Source of the DNA: Mycobacteroides saopaulense
GTDB lineage: Bacteria; Actinomycetota; Actinomycetes; Mycobacteriales; Mycobacteriaceae
Direction of reading: 5' to 3'
Assembly (NCBI RefSeq): GCF_001456355.1
Contig: NZ_CP010271.1
Location: forward strand, 2,480,001-2,544,000
Length of the DNA: 64,000 bases
Positions within the stretch are counted from its first letter, which is position 1; each line of letters starts with the position of its first letter. The notes below the pieces were generated by a model. That model did no database searches. It saw only the letters and a program-made list of their open reading frames with translations, and was not told the origin of the DNA. A program made the position numbers and the translations under genes. This document shows, one piece after another, positions 39,548-50,108 of the stretch.

Positions 39548-40333
39548 TTAGAGCAGCGGTCCACCCGCGGCGATCGCCGACATCTGGGCGAACTGCTCAC
39601 CGTCGAGCGAGGCCCCGCCGACCAGCGCGCCGTCGACATCCTCCTGGGCGACGATCTCGCCCACGTTCTTGGCGTTGGCCGAGCCGCCGTAGAGCACTCG
39701 CACGGACGACGCCACCTCGGCGTTCACGATCTGCGCCAGCTCGGCCCGGATCGCCGCACACACTTCCTGCGCGTCGGCGGCACTCGCCACCCGGCCGGTG
39801 CCGATCGCCCATACCGGCTCGTAGGCGATCACCACCTGCGCGACCTGCTCGGCGGTAAGCCCGGCCAGCGACCCGCGCAAGGAATTCACGTTGTACTCGA
39901 CGTGATCCCCCGCTTCGCGGATGTCGAGAGCCTCACCGATACACACAATCGGCGTCAGACCGTGCTTGAGCGCCGCCGTCGCCTTGGCGGCCACCAGCGC
40001 GTCGTCCTCGCCGTGGTACTGCCGGCGCTCGGAGTGCCCGACGACGACGTAGGTGACGCCCAGCTTGGCCAGGAAGGCACCGCTGATCTCACCGGTGTAC
40101 GCACCCGCGTCATGCACCGACACGTCCTGCGCACCATAGGTGAGCCGCAACTTGTCCCCGTCGACCAGCGTCTGCACGCTCCGGATGTCGGTGAACGGCG
40201 GAATGACCGTCACGTCCACTTTGTCGAAGTACTTGTCCGGTAACGAGAATGCGATCTTCTGCACCAGGGCGATGGCCTCGAAATGATTGAGGTTCATCTT
40301 CCAGTTGCCGGCAATCAGCGGCTTACGCGACAT
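39548..40333 (-). CDS. tpiA: Triosephosphate isomerase
   Basis: This 261-aa TIM barrel has the N-terminal lysine in [16 protein letters not shown], the catalytic His/Glu in [16 protein letters not shown] and [19 protein letters not shown], and the phosphate loop [17 protein letters not shown]. It follows pgk after 11 bp and is the third gene of the gap-pgk-tpiA operon. It corresponds to Rv1438. Confidence 0.97.
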   Translation of the reverse strand: MSRKPLIAGNWKMNLNHFEAIALVQKIAFSLPDKYFDKVDVTVIPPFTDIRSVQTLVDGDKLRLTYGAQDVSVHDAGAYTGEISGAFLAKLGVTYVVVGHSERRQYHGEDDALVAAKATAALKHGLTPIVCIGEALDIREAGDHVEYNVNSLRGSLAGLTAEQVAQVVIAYEPVWAIGTGRVASAADAQEVCAAIRAELAQIVNAEVASSVRVLYGGSANAKNVGEIVAQEDVDGALVGGASLDGEQFAQMSAIAAGGPLL

Positions 40334-40344
40334 GCGGAGCTCCT

Positions 40345-41571
40345 CTAGCTTTCGAGAACGTCGATACCCGGAAGCGCCTTGCCTTCAAGGTATTCCAGGG
40401 ATGCGCCACCACCGGTGGAGATGTGCGAGAAGCCATCGTCCGGCAGGTCCAGTGCGCGCACTGCGGCCGCGGAATCGCCACCGCCGACCACGCTGAAGGC
40501 ACCCTTCTCGGTGGCCGCGATGATCGCCTCGGCCACACCCCGCGTGCCCGCCGCGAACGCCGGGAACTCGAACACACCCATGGGGCCGTTCCAGAAGATG
40601 GTCTTGGCGTTCGACAGCACGGCCGTGAACCGCTTCACCGACTCCGGCCCGATATCCAGGCCCATCTTGCCCTCCGGAATAGCATCCGCGGCAACGGTTT
40701 CCGAGGGCGAATCGGCCGCGAACTCGTCCGCGGCGACGATGTCCATCGGCAGATGGATCACGTCGGCGTACCGGTCGAGCAGGCTGGCGCACGTCTCGAT
40801 CATCTCGGGCTGTACCAGCGACTTGCCCACCGGCAGTCCCTGCGCGGCCAAGAAGGTGAAGCACATGCCGCCGCCGATCACCAGGCTGTCGGCCTTGGTG
40901 GCCAGCGATTCGATGACCGCCAGCTTGTCGGAGACCTTGGAGCCGCCGAGCACCACCGCGTACGGACGCTCGGTGCTGGCCGTGAGCACCCGCAGAACTT
41001 CCACCTCGGCGGCCACCAGACCACCGGCGTAATGCGGCAGCAGGGTCGCCACGTCGTAGACGGAGGCCTGCTTGCGGTGCACCACCCCGAACCCGTCGGA
41101 GACAAAGGCTCCACCGGTACCGGTCGGGCCGCCGACCAGCTCGGCCAGCTCCTGGGCGAGCGCCAGCCGCTGTGCGTCGTCCTTGCTGGTCTCGCGCGGG
41201 TCGAACCGGATGTTCTCCAGCAGCAGCACATCACCATCGGTCAGGCCTTCGGCACGCGCCAGCGCGTCGGTGCCGACCACGTCACCTGCCACCTGCACAT
41301 GCTGGCCCAGCAGCTCACCGAGCGCCGCACCGACCGGGGCCAGCGACAGCTTGGGATCCGGCTTGCCGTCCGGACGGCCCAGGTGGGCGGTCACGATGAC
41401 CTTGGCCCCGGCACCCGCGAGCGCGCGGATGGTGGGGACCGAGGCCACGATGCGACCGGGATCGGTGATATTGAGATTGTCATCGAGCGGAACGTTCAGG
41501 TCCGAGCGGACCAGCACACCCTTGCCCGAAACTCCCTCGGCCAGCAGGTCATTCAGCGACTTGATCGCCAT
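40345..41571 (-). CDS. pgk: Phosphoglycerate kinase
   Basis: This 408-aa two-domain kinase has the N-terminal [20 protein letters not shown] (3PG site) and the C-terminal [20 protein letters not shown] and [14 protein letters not shown] (nucleotide site). The ATG at 41571 lies two bases after the gap stop (TAACGATG). A longer frame to 41631 lies inside gap and was rejected. It corresponds to Rv1437. Confidence 0.97.
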   Translation of the reverse strand: MAIKSLNDLLAEGVSGKGVLVRSDLNVPLDDNLNITDPGRIVASVPTIRALAGAGAKVIVTAHLGRPDGKPDPKLSLAPVGAALGELLGQHVQVAGDVVGTDALARAEGLTDGDVLLLENIRFDPRETSKDDAQRLALAQELAELVGGPTGTGGAFVSDGFGVVHRKQASVYDVATLLPHYAGGLVAAEVEVLRVLTASTERPYAVVLGGSKVSDKLAVIESLATKADSLVIGGGMCFTFLAAQGLPVGKSLVQPEMIETCASLLDRYADVIHLPMDIVAADEFAADSPSETVAADAIPEGKMGLDIGPESVKRFTAVLSNAKTIFWNGPMGVFEFPAFAAGTRGVAEAIIAATEKGAFSVVGGGDSAAAVRALDLPDDGFSHISTGGGASLEYLEGKALPGIDVLES

Positions 41572-41573
41572 CG

Positions 41574-42644
<1,071 letters not shown>

Positions 42645-42649
42645 TCACA

Positions 42650-44008
42650 TTAGCCCAGGGGGTGAGCCATTTCGTCCCGGCCCAGCCGCGCGACGATATG
42701 GGCGGCGACCGCCAGCACCAGAGGCGCCACTCCGGCGATGACGAACACCGTCGTGTTGCCGATGACGTGGGCCACCGGAACCACCAACGCAAAGGATGCG
42801 GGCAGGCCGACCAGGGACACAAAGAAGTCCATGCTGGCCGCGCGCCCGAGCATCTCCTCGGGCACACGGCGCTGCATCAGGGTGCCCCAGATGACGTTGG
42901 CGGCCTGCATGGTGCCGCCCACCACGATCATGGCCAAAGCGATCATCCAGACGTGCCCGGTGAATCCGATCAGCACCAGGGGCAGCGAGCCCGCCCCCCA
43001 CATCAGGATCATCACCGTCAGGTACCGGCGCGCGAGGGGCAGCGAGGACACGATGAACGAGCCGACCGCTCCGGCCAAACCGAACAGCGCCAGCACGGTG
43101 GCGTGGGTACCGGGATCGCCGCCGTGGTCGCGGATGACGAACGGCAGCAGGATCTCGATGGGGCCCACCACCACCAGCACATAGCCGATCGCGAACAGCA
43201 GTGTGGCGAAGAACCAGGTGGTGTGCACCATGTACCGGAATCCCTCGACCAAGTCGGCGGCGGCCCGGCGCAGCGGATGCTGCCGCATATCCGTCGAGGC
43301 AGGCGGCTCGTGCCGGTGCCGGACCAGCAGCAGGCAACACAGCCCGGCCGCGACCAGAACGCCCTCCAGGAGGAACGCCCCGCCCGGTGACCACACACTG
43401 ACTATCGCCGCGCTGACCGCGGGCCCGGCCGCCAACTGCATCACGGGCCGTAACACGCCTTCAATTCCATTGGCGGCCAACAGTTCATCGGCGGGTAGCA
43501 AGCTCGGCAGCAGCGCGGTATAGGCCGGTATGTAGAAACCCTCGGCGATACCGAACAACAGTGAGTTGAGCGCCAGATGCCAGATGTGCGCTGCACCGGT
43601 CAGCGCGAGCGTCGCGGTGGTGAACATCAGCACGGTCTGCAACGCCAGCGAGCACCGCATCACCCACAGCTTGGGCAGGCGATCGGCGGCGACACCCGCG
43701 GGCAACACACTGACCAGCAGCCCGACGCTGAAGGTGGTGCCGACGATGGCGACCTGCGCGGGCCCCAGTCCCATCCGGATGACTTGCCAGACCAGCGCCA
43801 CTGTCCACATGCCGTTGCCCAGCAGGGTGATCGCCAGCCCCAGGGTCAGCAGCCGGTAGTCCCGATGTCGCAGCGGACGCAGCGCGCGCGGCAGCTGGGA
43901 GGTCTGATGGTGCGACTCCTCGCCCGAAGAGTCCTCGGAGTTTTTCCCAAGGACCCCTTCGGTTTTCAACTGCTTGGCAGAGTCCACAAACTCAGGGTAC
44001 GAAAGCAC
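42650..44008 (-). CDS. MFS transporter
   Basis: This 452-aa protein has about 12 membrane helices after a 40-residue hydrophilic N-terminus. The MFS loop 2-3 motif is GVAADRLPKLWVMRCSLALQ. The fold group (MFS_3, as in EntS-like or Tap-like exporters) suggests drug or siderophore export, but the substrate cannot be read. It sits where M. tuberculosis has the Rv1424-Rv1435c block, so this locus differs between the species. The GTG start is uncertain. Confidence 0.82.
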   Translation of the reverse strand: MLSYPEFVDSAKQLKTEGVLGKNSEDSSGEESHHQTSQLPRALRPLRHRDYRLLTLGLAITLLGNGMWTVALVWQVIRMGLGPAQVAIVGTTFSVGLLVSVLPAGVAADRLPKLWVMRCSLALQTVLMFTTATLALTGAAHIWHLALNSLLFGIAEGFYIPAYTALLPSLLPADELLAANGIEGVLRPVMQLAAGPAVSAAIVSVWSPGGAFLLEGVLVAAGLCCLLLVRHRHEPPASTDMRQHPLRRAAADLVEGFRYMVHTTWFFATLLFAIGYVLVVVGPIEILLPFVIRDHGGDPGTHATVLALFGLAGAVGSFIVSSLPLARRYLTVMILMWGAGSLPLVLIGFTGHVWMIALAMIVVGGTMQAANVIWGTLMQRRVPEEMLGRAASMDFFVSLVGLPASFALVVPVAHVIGNTTVFVIAGVAPLVLAVAAHIVARLGRDEMAHPLG

Positions 44009-44052
44009 TCCGACAATTCGCCAACGGTTTTCGCCGCGCGCGAGACTGGAGC

Positions 44053-45030
44053 TCAGGCTTCTTCGAGCAGCTCCGGGGTCACCGCGGATTCGGTATCGGG
44101 GATGCCGTCGGTCTTGGCCTTGCGATCGGCCATCGACAACAGTCGCCGGATACGGCCCGCGACAGCATCTTTGGTCATGACCGGATCGGCCAGGCGGCCC
44201 AGCTCCTCCAGCGATGCCTGACGATGCTCGACACGCAGTTTGCCCGCAGCGGCCAGATGGTCGGGGACGGTGTCACCGAGGATTTCCAGTGCGCGTTCCA
44301 CGCGTGCGGCAGCGGCCACCGCCGCACGCGCCGACCTGCGCAGGTTCGCGTCGTCGAAGTTCGCGAGCCGGTTCGCCGTTGCCCGTACCTCGCGGCGCAT
44401 ACGGCGTTCTTCCCAGGTCAGCCGGGTGTCCTGGGCGCCCATGCGGGTAAGCAGGGCACCAATCGCCTCGCCGTCGCGAACCACTACGCGGTCGCTCCCC
44501 CGCACTTCACGGGCCTTGGCACTCACACCGAGCCGCCGCGCCGCGCCGACCAGTGCCAATGCGGCCTCGGGGCCCGGGCAGCTGACCTCCAGCGCCGAAG
44601 ACCTGCCGGGCTCCGTCAGTGAGCCGTGGGCCAGGAAGGCACCGCGCCACGCTGCCTCGGCATCGGCCACGCTGCCGCCGACCACCTGTGCGGGCAGCCC
44701 ACGCACCGGACGGCCCCGCAGATCGAGCAGCCCGGTCTGTCGTGCCAGCGCCTCGCCATCCTTCGCGACGCGCACCACGTAACGGGTCGTCTTGCGAATG
44801 CCGCCGGCCGACAGGACATGCACCACGGCGTTGTAGCCGTATAGATCGAAGATGTCTTTGCGCAGACGCCGCGCGATGCTGCCCTGATCGACCTCCGCCT
44901 CGACGACAACCCGGCCGCTGACGATATGCAGTCCGCCGGCGAACCGCAGCAGCGACGCGACCTCGGCGCGGCGGCTACTGACCTGAGTCACCACCAGGCG
45001 GCTCAGTTCGTCCTTGACCTCGGCGGTCAT
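44053..45030 (-). CDS. whiA: WhiA, sporulation/division transcription regulator
   Basis: This 325-aa protein has an N-terminal LAGLIDADG-like domain ([17 protein letters not shown] segment, here [20 protein letters not shown]) and a C-terminal HTH ([20 protein letters not shown], then [14 protein letters not shown]). WhiA controls cell-division genes in Streptomyces and is kept in all mycobacteria. The ATG at 45030 overlaps the Rv1422-like stop by 4 nt; GTG 45036 is a poorer option. It corresponds to Rv1423. Confidence 0.95.
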   Translation of the reverse strand: MTAEVKDELSRLVVTQVSSRRAEVASLLRFAGGLHIVSGRVVVEAEVDQGSIARRLRKDIFDLYGYNAVVHVLSAGGIRKTTRYVVRVAKDGEALARQTGLLDLRGRPVRGLPAQVVGGSVADAEAAWRGAFLAHGSLTEPGRSSALEVSCPGPEAALALVGAARRLGVSAKAREVRGSDRVVVRDGEAIGALLTRMGAQDTRLTWEERRMRREVRATANRLANFDDANLRRSARAAVAAAARVERALEILGDTVPDHLAAAGKLRVEHRQASLEELGRLADPVMTKDAVAGRIRRLLSMADRKAKTDGIPDTESAVTPELLEEA

Positions 45031-46124
45031 CGCCACGTGGCGTCCCCTCTCTGGCTTCCATGTTGCGTGTGCCCGCCCCCCGCTGCGAGGCGCACCGTAG
45101 ATTCGGCATCTGCTCCTGCGGAAGTTCCTGTGCCCAAGGCCGCGCCACCCGTCCGTACTCGATCCAAGACCGCCGACAGTTTCGCAGGGTCATGTAAATG
45201 TGTACCAGGACGCGCGACATCAGCGAATTGAACCTGCGCATTGAACAGGGCGGCAGCCCTGGTCAGGTGGTCGCGTTCGGTGCCATCTGCCGAGGCAGAT
45301 TCGACGACGATGTCATGCACACCGAACTCGGGAGCGTGCTGCGAGAGTACGTGCAAATGTCGCTCGGCGGAAAAGCCCGCGGTCTCCCCCGGCTCCGAAG
45401 CAAGGTTCAAGATCAGTGCCTTGCGGGCTCGTGTCTGCTGCAATGCCGCGAACAACTCGGGCACCAGAACATGCGGGATGACGCTCGTGAACCAGGATCC
45501 GGGCCCGAGAACCACCAGGTCTGCGGCCATGATGGCATCCACAGCCTGTCGGGTCGCAGGAGGATCTCCCGGATGCAGACGTACCCGGCGCACCTTGCCC
45601 GGTGTGGTCGCCAGCGCGACCTGCCCGCGGATCACCCGGCTCATCCGCGGATCTGACTCCAGGCCCGACACGTCGGCCTCGATCTGCAGCGGAATCGGGC
45701 ACATGGGCAGTACCCGTCCGGTGATGCCGAGCATGCGCCCCATCTCGTCGAGCGCGGTGACCGGATCGGCGAGCATGTCGGTGAGCCCCGCCAAGATCAG
45801 ATTGCCGATCGGGTGCCCGGCCAACCCGCCGCTGCCCCCCAGCCGGTGCTGGATGGCGGTGGCCCACATGCGCCCGCGGGGACTGTCGGATGCGAGCGCG
45901 GCCAGCGCCATGCGCAGATCGCCGGGAGGCACGATCCCCAGCTCGGAGCGGATTCGCCCCGATGACCCGCCGTCGTCGGACACCGTGACGACGGCGGTGA
46001 TGTCGTGGGTGAGCCGCCGGGCCGCCGACAGGGTTGCGTACAGACCGTGCCCGCCCCCGAGGGCGACAATGCGGGGTTCACGTCGCGCGAACGGTGAGTC
46101 CACCCGATCCATGCCCGAGCTCAT
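45027..46124 (-). CDS. YvcK/CuvA-family gluconeogenesis factor
   Basis: This 365-aa CofD-like protein has the N-terminal nucleotide-binding [20 protein letters not shown] and [20 protein letters not shown]. YvcK proteins bind UDP-GlcNAc and support cell-wall synthesis. The M. tuberculosis orthologue Rv1422 (CuvA) localises to growing poles and is a PknB target. It has 4-nt overlaps with both rapZ and whiA. The C-terminus is long, polar and probably disordered ([20 protein letters not shown]). Confidence 0.92.
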   Translation of the reverse strand: MSSGMDRVDSPFARREPRIVALGGGHGLYATLSAARRLTHDITAVVTVSDDGGSSGRIRSELGIVPPGDLRMALAALASDSPRGRMWATAIQHRLGGSGGLAGHPIGNLILAGLTDMLADPVTALDEMGRMLGITGRVLPMCPIPLQIEADVSGLESDPRMSRVIRGQVALATTPGKVRRVRLHPGDPPATRQAVDAIMAADLVVLGPGSWFTSVIPHVLVPELFAALQQTRARKALILNLASEPGETAGFSAERHLHVLSQHAPEFGVHDIVVESASADGTERDHLTRAAALFNAQVQFADVARPGTHLHDPAKLSAVLDRVRTGGAALGTGTSAGADAESTVRLAAGGGHTQHGSQRGDATWR

Positions 46125-47017
46125 TCGCGTCCCAGATCGCGGTGCAGCACACGCACCGACAGGTCTTCATCGGGTGACAGTGATGCGGCCAGTGCCTCGG
46201 TTATCGCGACACTGCGATGCTTACCGCCAGTGCAGCCCACCGCGATGGTCATGTAGCGCTTTCCCTCTCGCCGGTAGCCGTCGATCACGAGGTTCAGCAG
46301 CCGATGGTAGGTGTCCAGGAACTCGTCCGCACCGGGTTGGCTCAAGACGTACTGACTCACCGAAGGATGCTGACCGGTGTGTGGTCTCAGCTCGTCCACC
46401 CAATGCGGATTCGGCAGGAACCGGACGTCGACGACCATATCCGCGTCCATCGGCAAGCCGTACTTAAATCCGAAGGACTCGACCGTGACGCTGATGTGGG
46501 CCACGGATTCACTGCTGAAGGCGCGCTCGATCGCCGCGCGTAGGGCCGGGACGGGCAACGACGAGGTGTCGATGACCAGATCCGCGGACGCCCGGATCGA
46601 GGAAAGCAGGGCGCGCTCGGCGGCGATGCCCTCGGCGAGGGTCTGCCCACCCTGCAACGGATGACTCCGCCGGTTGTTCTCGTAGCGGCGGACCAGGCTC
46701 TCGTCGGACGCTTCCAGGAACAGCACGCGCGGGCTGATCCCGCGCGTGGCCAGGTCGGCACGGACCGACTCCAGATCCCCGGTGAACCCCCGGGACCGCA
46801 CATCCATGACCACGGCGAGCTGGGTGATGCGCGAGCCGGCCGCGAGGCCCAGATCGACCATCCGGGTGATCAGTTCCGGCGGCAGATTGTCGGCGACGTA
46901 CCACCCGAGGTCTTCGAGCACCTTGGCGGTGGTGCCGCGTCCCGCGCCCGAGAGGCCCGTGACCAGGACGACGTCGATATCGGCGTTCGCGGTCTCGTTA
47001 GGGGGATGGAGTGTCAT
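46121..47017 (-). CDS. rapZ: RapZ-type nucleotide-binding protein
   Basis: This protein of about 298 aa has the P-loop [20 protein letters not shown] near residue 20, the Walker B-like [20 protein letters not shown] and the C-terminal [19 protein letters not shown]. RapZ in enterobacteria controls GlmZ decay; in actinobacteria it binds nucleotides and sits with yvcK and whiA. ATG 47017 and ATG 47026 are both plausible, both inside the uvrC 3' end. GGAG lies just before 47017. It corresponds to Rv1421. Confidence 0.92.
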   Translation of the reverse strand: MTLHPPNETANADIDVVLVTGLSGAGRGTTAKVLEDLGWYVADNLPPELITRMVDLGLAAGSRITQLAVVMDVRSRGFTGDLESVRADLATRGISPRVLFLEASDESLVRRYENNRRSHPLQGGQTLAEGIAAERALLSSIRASADLVIDTSSLPVPALRAAIERAFSSESVAHISVTVESFGFKYGLPMDADMVVDVRFLPNPHWVDELRPHTGQHPSVSQYVLSQPGADEFLDTYHRLLNLVIDGYRREGKRYMTIAVGCTGGKHRSVAITEALAASLSPDEDLSVRVLHRDLGRE

Positions 47018-49013
47018 CGGCTCCATTTTCGACCATGGCGGGCAGTGCCGCTTCGGTTGCACCGGAAGTGGCCGCCGATCCGCCAGTTCCGACGAGTGCC
47101 TCGCGCACCGCTACCGCGGTGGCCGCGCCGATGCCCGGCACAGCGGTGATCTCCTCGACACTGGCCTTCTTGAGCTGTGCGACAGAACCGAAATGTGACA
47201 CCAGCGCGGCCCGGCGGGCCTCCCCCAGACCCGGAATACCGTCGAGCGCCGAGGCCGTCATCCGTCGCGAGCGCTTGCTCCGGTGGAACGTGATGGCGAA
47301 CCTGTGCGCCTCGTCACGCACGCGCTGCAACAGATACAGCGCCTCACTGGTTCGCGGCAGGATCACCGGGTCCGGTTCGCCGGGCACCCACACCTCTTCG
47401 AGCCGCTTGGCCAGGCCGACCACCGCGACGTCGGTGACGCCCAGTTCACTCAGCTCCGCAGCGGCCGCATTGACCTGAGGCGCCCCGCCGTCCACCACGA
47501 AAAGATTGGGCGGATAGGCGAATCTTCGTGAATGTCCTTCCGCTGCATACTCAGTCACCGCCTGCTGATCTTGCACATGCCGGGCGAATCGACGCCGGGT
47601 GACCTCCGCGATGGAGGCGACATCGTCGGAGCGACCGTCCCCGGCGGCCTCCTTGATGCTGTAGTGGCGATAGTCCGATCGGCGGGACAGTCCATCTTCG
47701 AAGACCACCAGCGAGGCCACCACGTCGGTGCCCTGGACATGGCTGATGTCGATGCACTCGATGCGTAGCGGCGCCTGCTCCAGGCCCAGCGCGTCCTGCA
47801 GCTCCTGCAAGGCGGCAGACCTGGTGGTGAGATCGCCCGCGCGTTTGAGCTTGTGCTGCGCCAGGGCCTCTTTCGCGTTGCGCTCAACCGTCTCTGCCAG
47901 TGCCTTTTTGTCGCCGCGCTGCGGCACCCGCAACGACACCCGTGAACCCCGCAGGCCGGTCAGCCAAGACGTCATTCCCTCGGCGTCCCTCGGCAGGACC
48001 GGTACCAGCACTTCGCGCGGTACCGGTGCCACATCGGCCTCGGGATCGGCCGCGTGCGCGAGATCCGCCTGATCACCGTAGAACTGGGTGAGGAACTGCT
48101 CGACCAAACCCTCGAGATCGGAATCTCCAGGATCGCCGGTTTTTTCGACAATCCAGCCACGCTGCCCGCGGACCCGCCCGCCACGCACGTGAAACACCTG
48201 CACGGCGGCTTCCAAGTCGTCGTCGGCGAATGCCACCACGTCGGCGTCGGTGCCGTCGCCGAACACCACGGTCTGTCGTTCCAGCGCACGCTGCAGCGCC
48301 GAGATGTTGTCCCGCAGCCGCGCCGCCCTTTCGAAGTTCAGTTGCTGCGCGGCATGGTTCATCTCGCGTTCCATGTCACGCGCCAGACGATCCGTCTTAC
48401 CCGACAGGAAATCGCAGAAATCAAGCACGATCTCGCGGTGTTCTTCGGCGCTCACTCGCCCGATGCAGGGCGCCGAGCACTTTTCGATGTATCCCAGTAA
48501 GCAGGGCCGATCAATCTGTTTGTGCCGCTTGAACACTCCGTTAGAGCAGGTGCGCGCGGGGAACACCCGTGTCAACAGGTCGAGGGTTTCCCGGATGGCC
48601 CACGCATGCGAGTACGGGCCGAAGTAGCGCACGCCCTTGCGCCGTGGTCCGCGATAGACGAACAGGCGCGGATACTCCTCGTTGAGAGTGACGGCCAGCA
48701 CCGGATAGGACTTGTCGTCGCGATAGCGGACGTTGAAGCGCGGATCGAACTCCTTGATCCAGTTGTATTCGAGCTGCAGGGCTTCGACCTCGGTGCCCAC
48801 CACCGTCCACTCCACGCTGCCCGCGGTGGTGACCATCTGCCTGGTCCGCGGATGCAAACCCGTGACATCGGCGAAGTACGAGGTGAGCCGGCTGCGAAGA
48901 CTCTTGGCCTTGCCGACGTAGATGACCCGTCCGTGCGGATCGCGGAATCGGTAGACGCCCGGCTCGACAGGTATCGAGCCGGGAGCCGGTCGATAGGTCG
49001 CGGGATCGGGCAC
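46998..49013 (-). CDS. uvrC: Excinuclease ABC subunit C
   Basis: This 671-aa DNA repair nuclease has, in order: a GIY-YIG domain ([20 protein letters not shown]), a UVR/UvrB-binding segment ([20 protein letters not shown]), an RNase H-like nuclease domain ([20 protein letters not shown]) and two C-terminal helix-hairpin-helix motifs ([20 protein letters not shown] and [20 protein letters not shown]). It works with UvrAB in nucleotide excision repair. It starts at a GTG. Its 3' end overlaps rapZ by 20 nt. It corresponds to Rv1420. Confidence 0.96.
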   Translation of the reverse strand: MPDPATYRPAPGSIPVEPGVYRFRDPHGRVIYVGKAKSLRSRLTSYFADVTGLHPRTRQMVTTAGSVEWTVVGTEVEALQLEYNWIKEFDPRFNVRYRDDKSYPVLAVTLNEEYPRLFVYRGPRRKGVRYFGPYSHAWAIRETLDLLTRVFPARTCSNGVFKRHKQIDRPCLLGYIEKCSAPCIGRVSAEEHREIVLDFCDFLSGKTDRLARDMEREMNHAAQQLNFERAARLRDNISALQRALERQTVVFGDGTDADVVAFADDDLEAAVQVFHVRGGRVRGQRGWIVEKTGDPGDSDLEGLVEQFLTQFYGDQADLAHAADPEADVAPVPREVLVPVLPRDAEGMTSWLTGLRGSRVSLRVPQRGDKKALAETVERNAKEALAQHKLKRAGDLTTRSAALQELQDALGLEQAPLRIECIDISHVQGTDVVASLVVFEDGLSRRSDYRHYSIKEAAGDGRSDDVASIAEVTRRRFARHVQDQQAVTEYAAEGHSRRFAYPPNLFVVDGGAPQVNAAAAELSELGVTDVAVVGLAKRLEEVWVPGEPDPVILPRTSEALYLLQRVRDEAHRFAITFHRSKRSRRMTASALDGIPGLGEARRAALVSHFGSVAQLKKASVEEITAVPGIGAATAVAVREALVGTGGSAATSGATEAALPAMVENGADDTPSP

Positions 49014-49129
49014 GTATCCAGGCTAGTCCGCGACTCTGACGCTCCCACCCATTGATACATGCCCGGCGACGTCGGACATTCCGCTACCCTCAGGGGGTAC
49101 CTCAACGCCGAGGCTAAGGAGCGACAACG

Positions 49130-49438
49130 GTGCGTAGATTGCCCGCGGTCTTGATAGCCGTGCTGGTCACCGCGGCGGCAGGCCTGTCCCTCATGACCGC
49201 GATCCATGCCATGGCCCGCCCGTCGAACGATGCCGATGCCGTGATCAACAGCCTGCAGGCCAGCGGCTATCGGGTCACCGTGACGAGAATCGGCTCGGGG
49301 CATCCCGACAATTGCGTCGTCCAATCCGTCAATCAACAGTCGCCGGTCTCCAATGTCGCCAGTGCCCGCGATATGCGCAACAGGCCCACGTCGGTTCCCG
49401 TGTCTACCAAGGTCGCTCACGTCACGCTGGCGTGCTGA
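49130..49438 (+). CDS. Small exported protein with one cysteine pair
   Basis: This 102-aa protein starts at a GTG with AAGGAG seven bases upstream, a strong site. An N-terminal hydrophobic segment (LPAVLIAVLVTAAAGLSLMT) acts as signal peptide or anchor. The mature part reads DADAVINSLQASGYRVTVTR, then PDNCVVQSVNQQ and ends STKVAHVTLAC. The two cysteines probably pair. The layout is reminiscent of small mycobacterial secreted proteins with a GYxVxV strand and a terminal Cys; I do not know a function. It lies 15 bp before the next exported protein gene. Confidence 0.75.
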   Translation: MRRLPAVLIAVLVTAAAGLSLMTAIHAMARPSNDADAVINSLQASGYRVTVTRIGSGHPDNCVVQSVNQQSPVSNVASARDMRNRPTSVPVSTKVAHVTLAC

Positions 49439-49453
49439 CAGATAGGACGATCG

Positions 49454-50089
49454 ATGAGAAACCGTGTTTATCCCCTGGCCATTGCCATGGTCACCGCTGG
49501 CACGATCGCCTTGCCGCCCGCGATGACCAGTGCCGATCCCAATACTCCGGCACCGACCCCGGACTCTCAAACCGCTTCTCGCACAGCGATCCTTCCCGTC
49601 TTCGCGCAGGAGGGCATCCGCGTCAGAACGGGAAAACCCGGTGAACCATTGACGATCCATCTGCCTTCTGATGCTCCCCTGATGCCGGCGCAGTGGGGGC
49701 CCGACGGGGAGGCGACCTACCAATCCGCCGACACCGACATCATCGTGACGCCTCTTGTCGACGGCGGCGAGTACTTCACGATCGTGAAGAAGAACCCGGC
49801 CGACTCTTTGGACTACAACCTGCACCTCGGACTTCCCGCCGGCACCCACTGGGTGCGGCACGGCACCACGCTGCTCATCGAATCCGACGGCGCAGGTCCG
49901 GATCAGCCCGCACTCCTGGTCGGAATGTTCGCGTCGCCCACGGTGACCACCGCCAAGGGCACCGAGATCCCGCTGACCGTCGAGATCGATCCCGACGGCA
50001 ATACCGCGTTGTCAGCCCGCAGTCCCGAGCTCGCCAACACGCCCGTCGAAGTCGGTTTCTCCTACCACCCGGTGGACACCGTCCACTAG
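49454..50089 (+). CDS. Exported protein of unknown function
   Basis: This 211-aa protein has a Sec signal peptide (MRNRVYPLAIAMVTAGTIAL, cleavage near TSADP) and a short Pro/Thr linker. The beta-rich domain (GKPGEPLTIHLPSDAPLMPA; HWVRHGTTLLIESDG; VTTAKGTEIPLTVEIDPDG) has no cysteine and no enzyme motif. I do not recognise the family. It is on the same strand as, and 19 bp before, the gamma-glutamyltransferase gene, so it may be part of the same transcript. Confidence 0.75.
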   Translation: MRNRVYPLAIAMVTAGTIALPPAMTSADPNTPAPTPDSQTASRTAILPVFAQEGIRVRTGKPGEPLTIHLPSDAPLMPAQWGPDGEATYQSADTDIIVTPLVDGGEYFTIVKKNPADSLDYNLHLGLPAGTHWVRHGTTLLIESDGAGPDQPALLVGMFASPTVTTAKGTEIPLTVEIDPDGNTALSARSPELANTPVEVGFSYHPVDTVH

Positions 50090-50108
50090 CCGCTAACGTG
50101 ATGGAACT

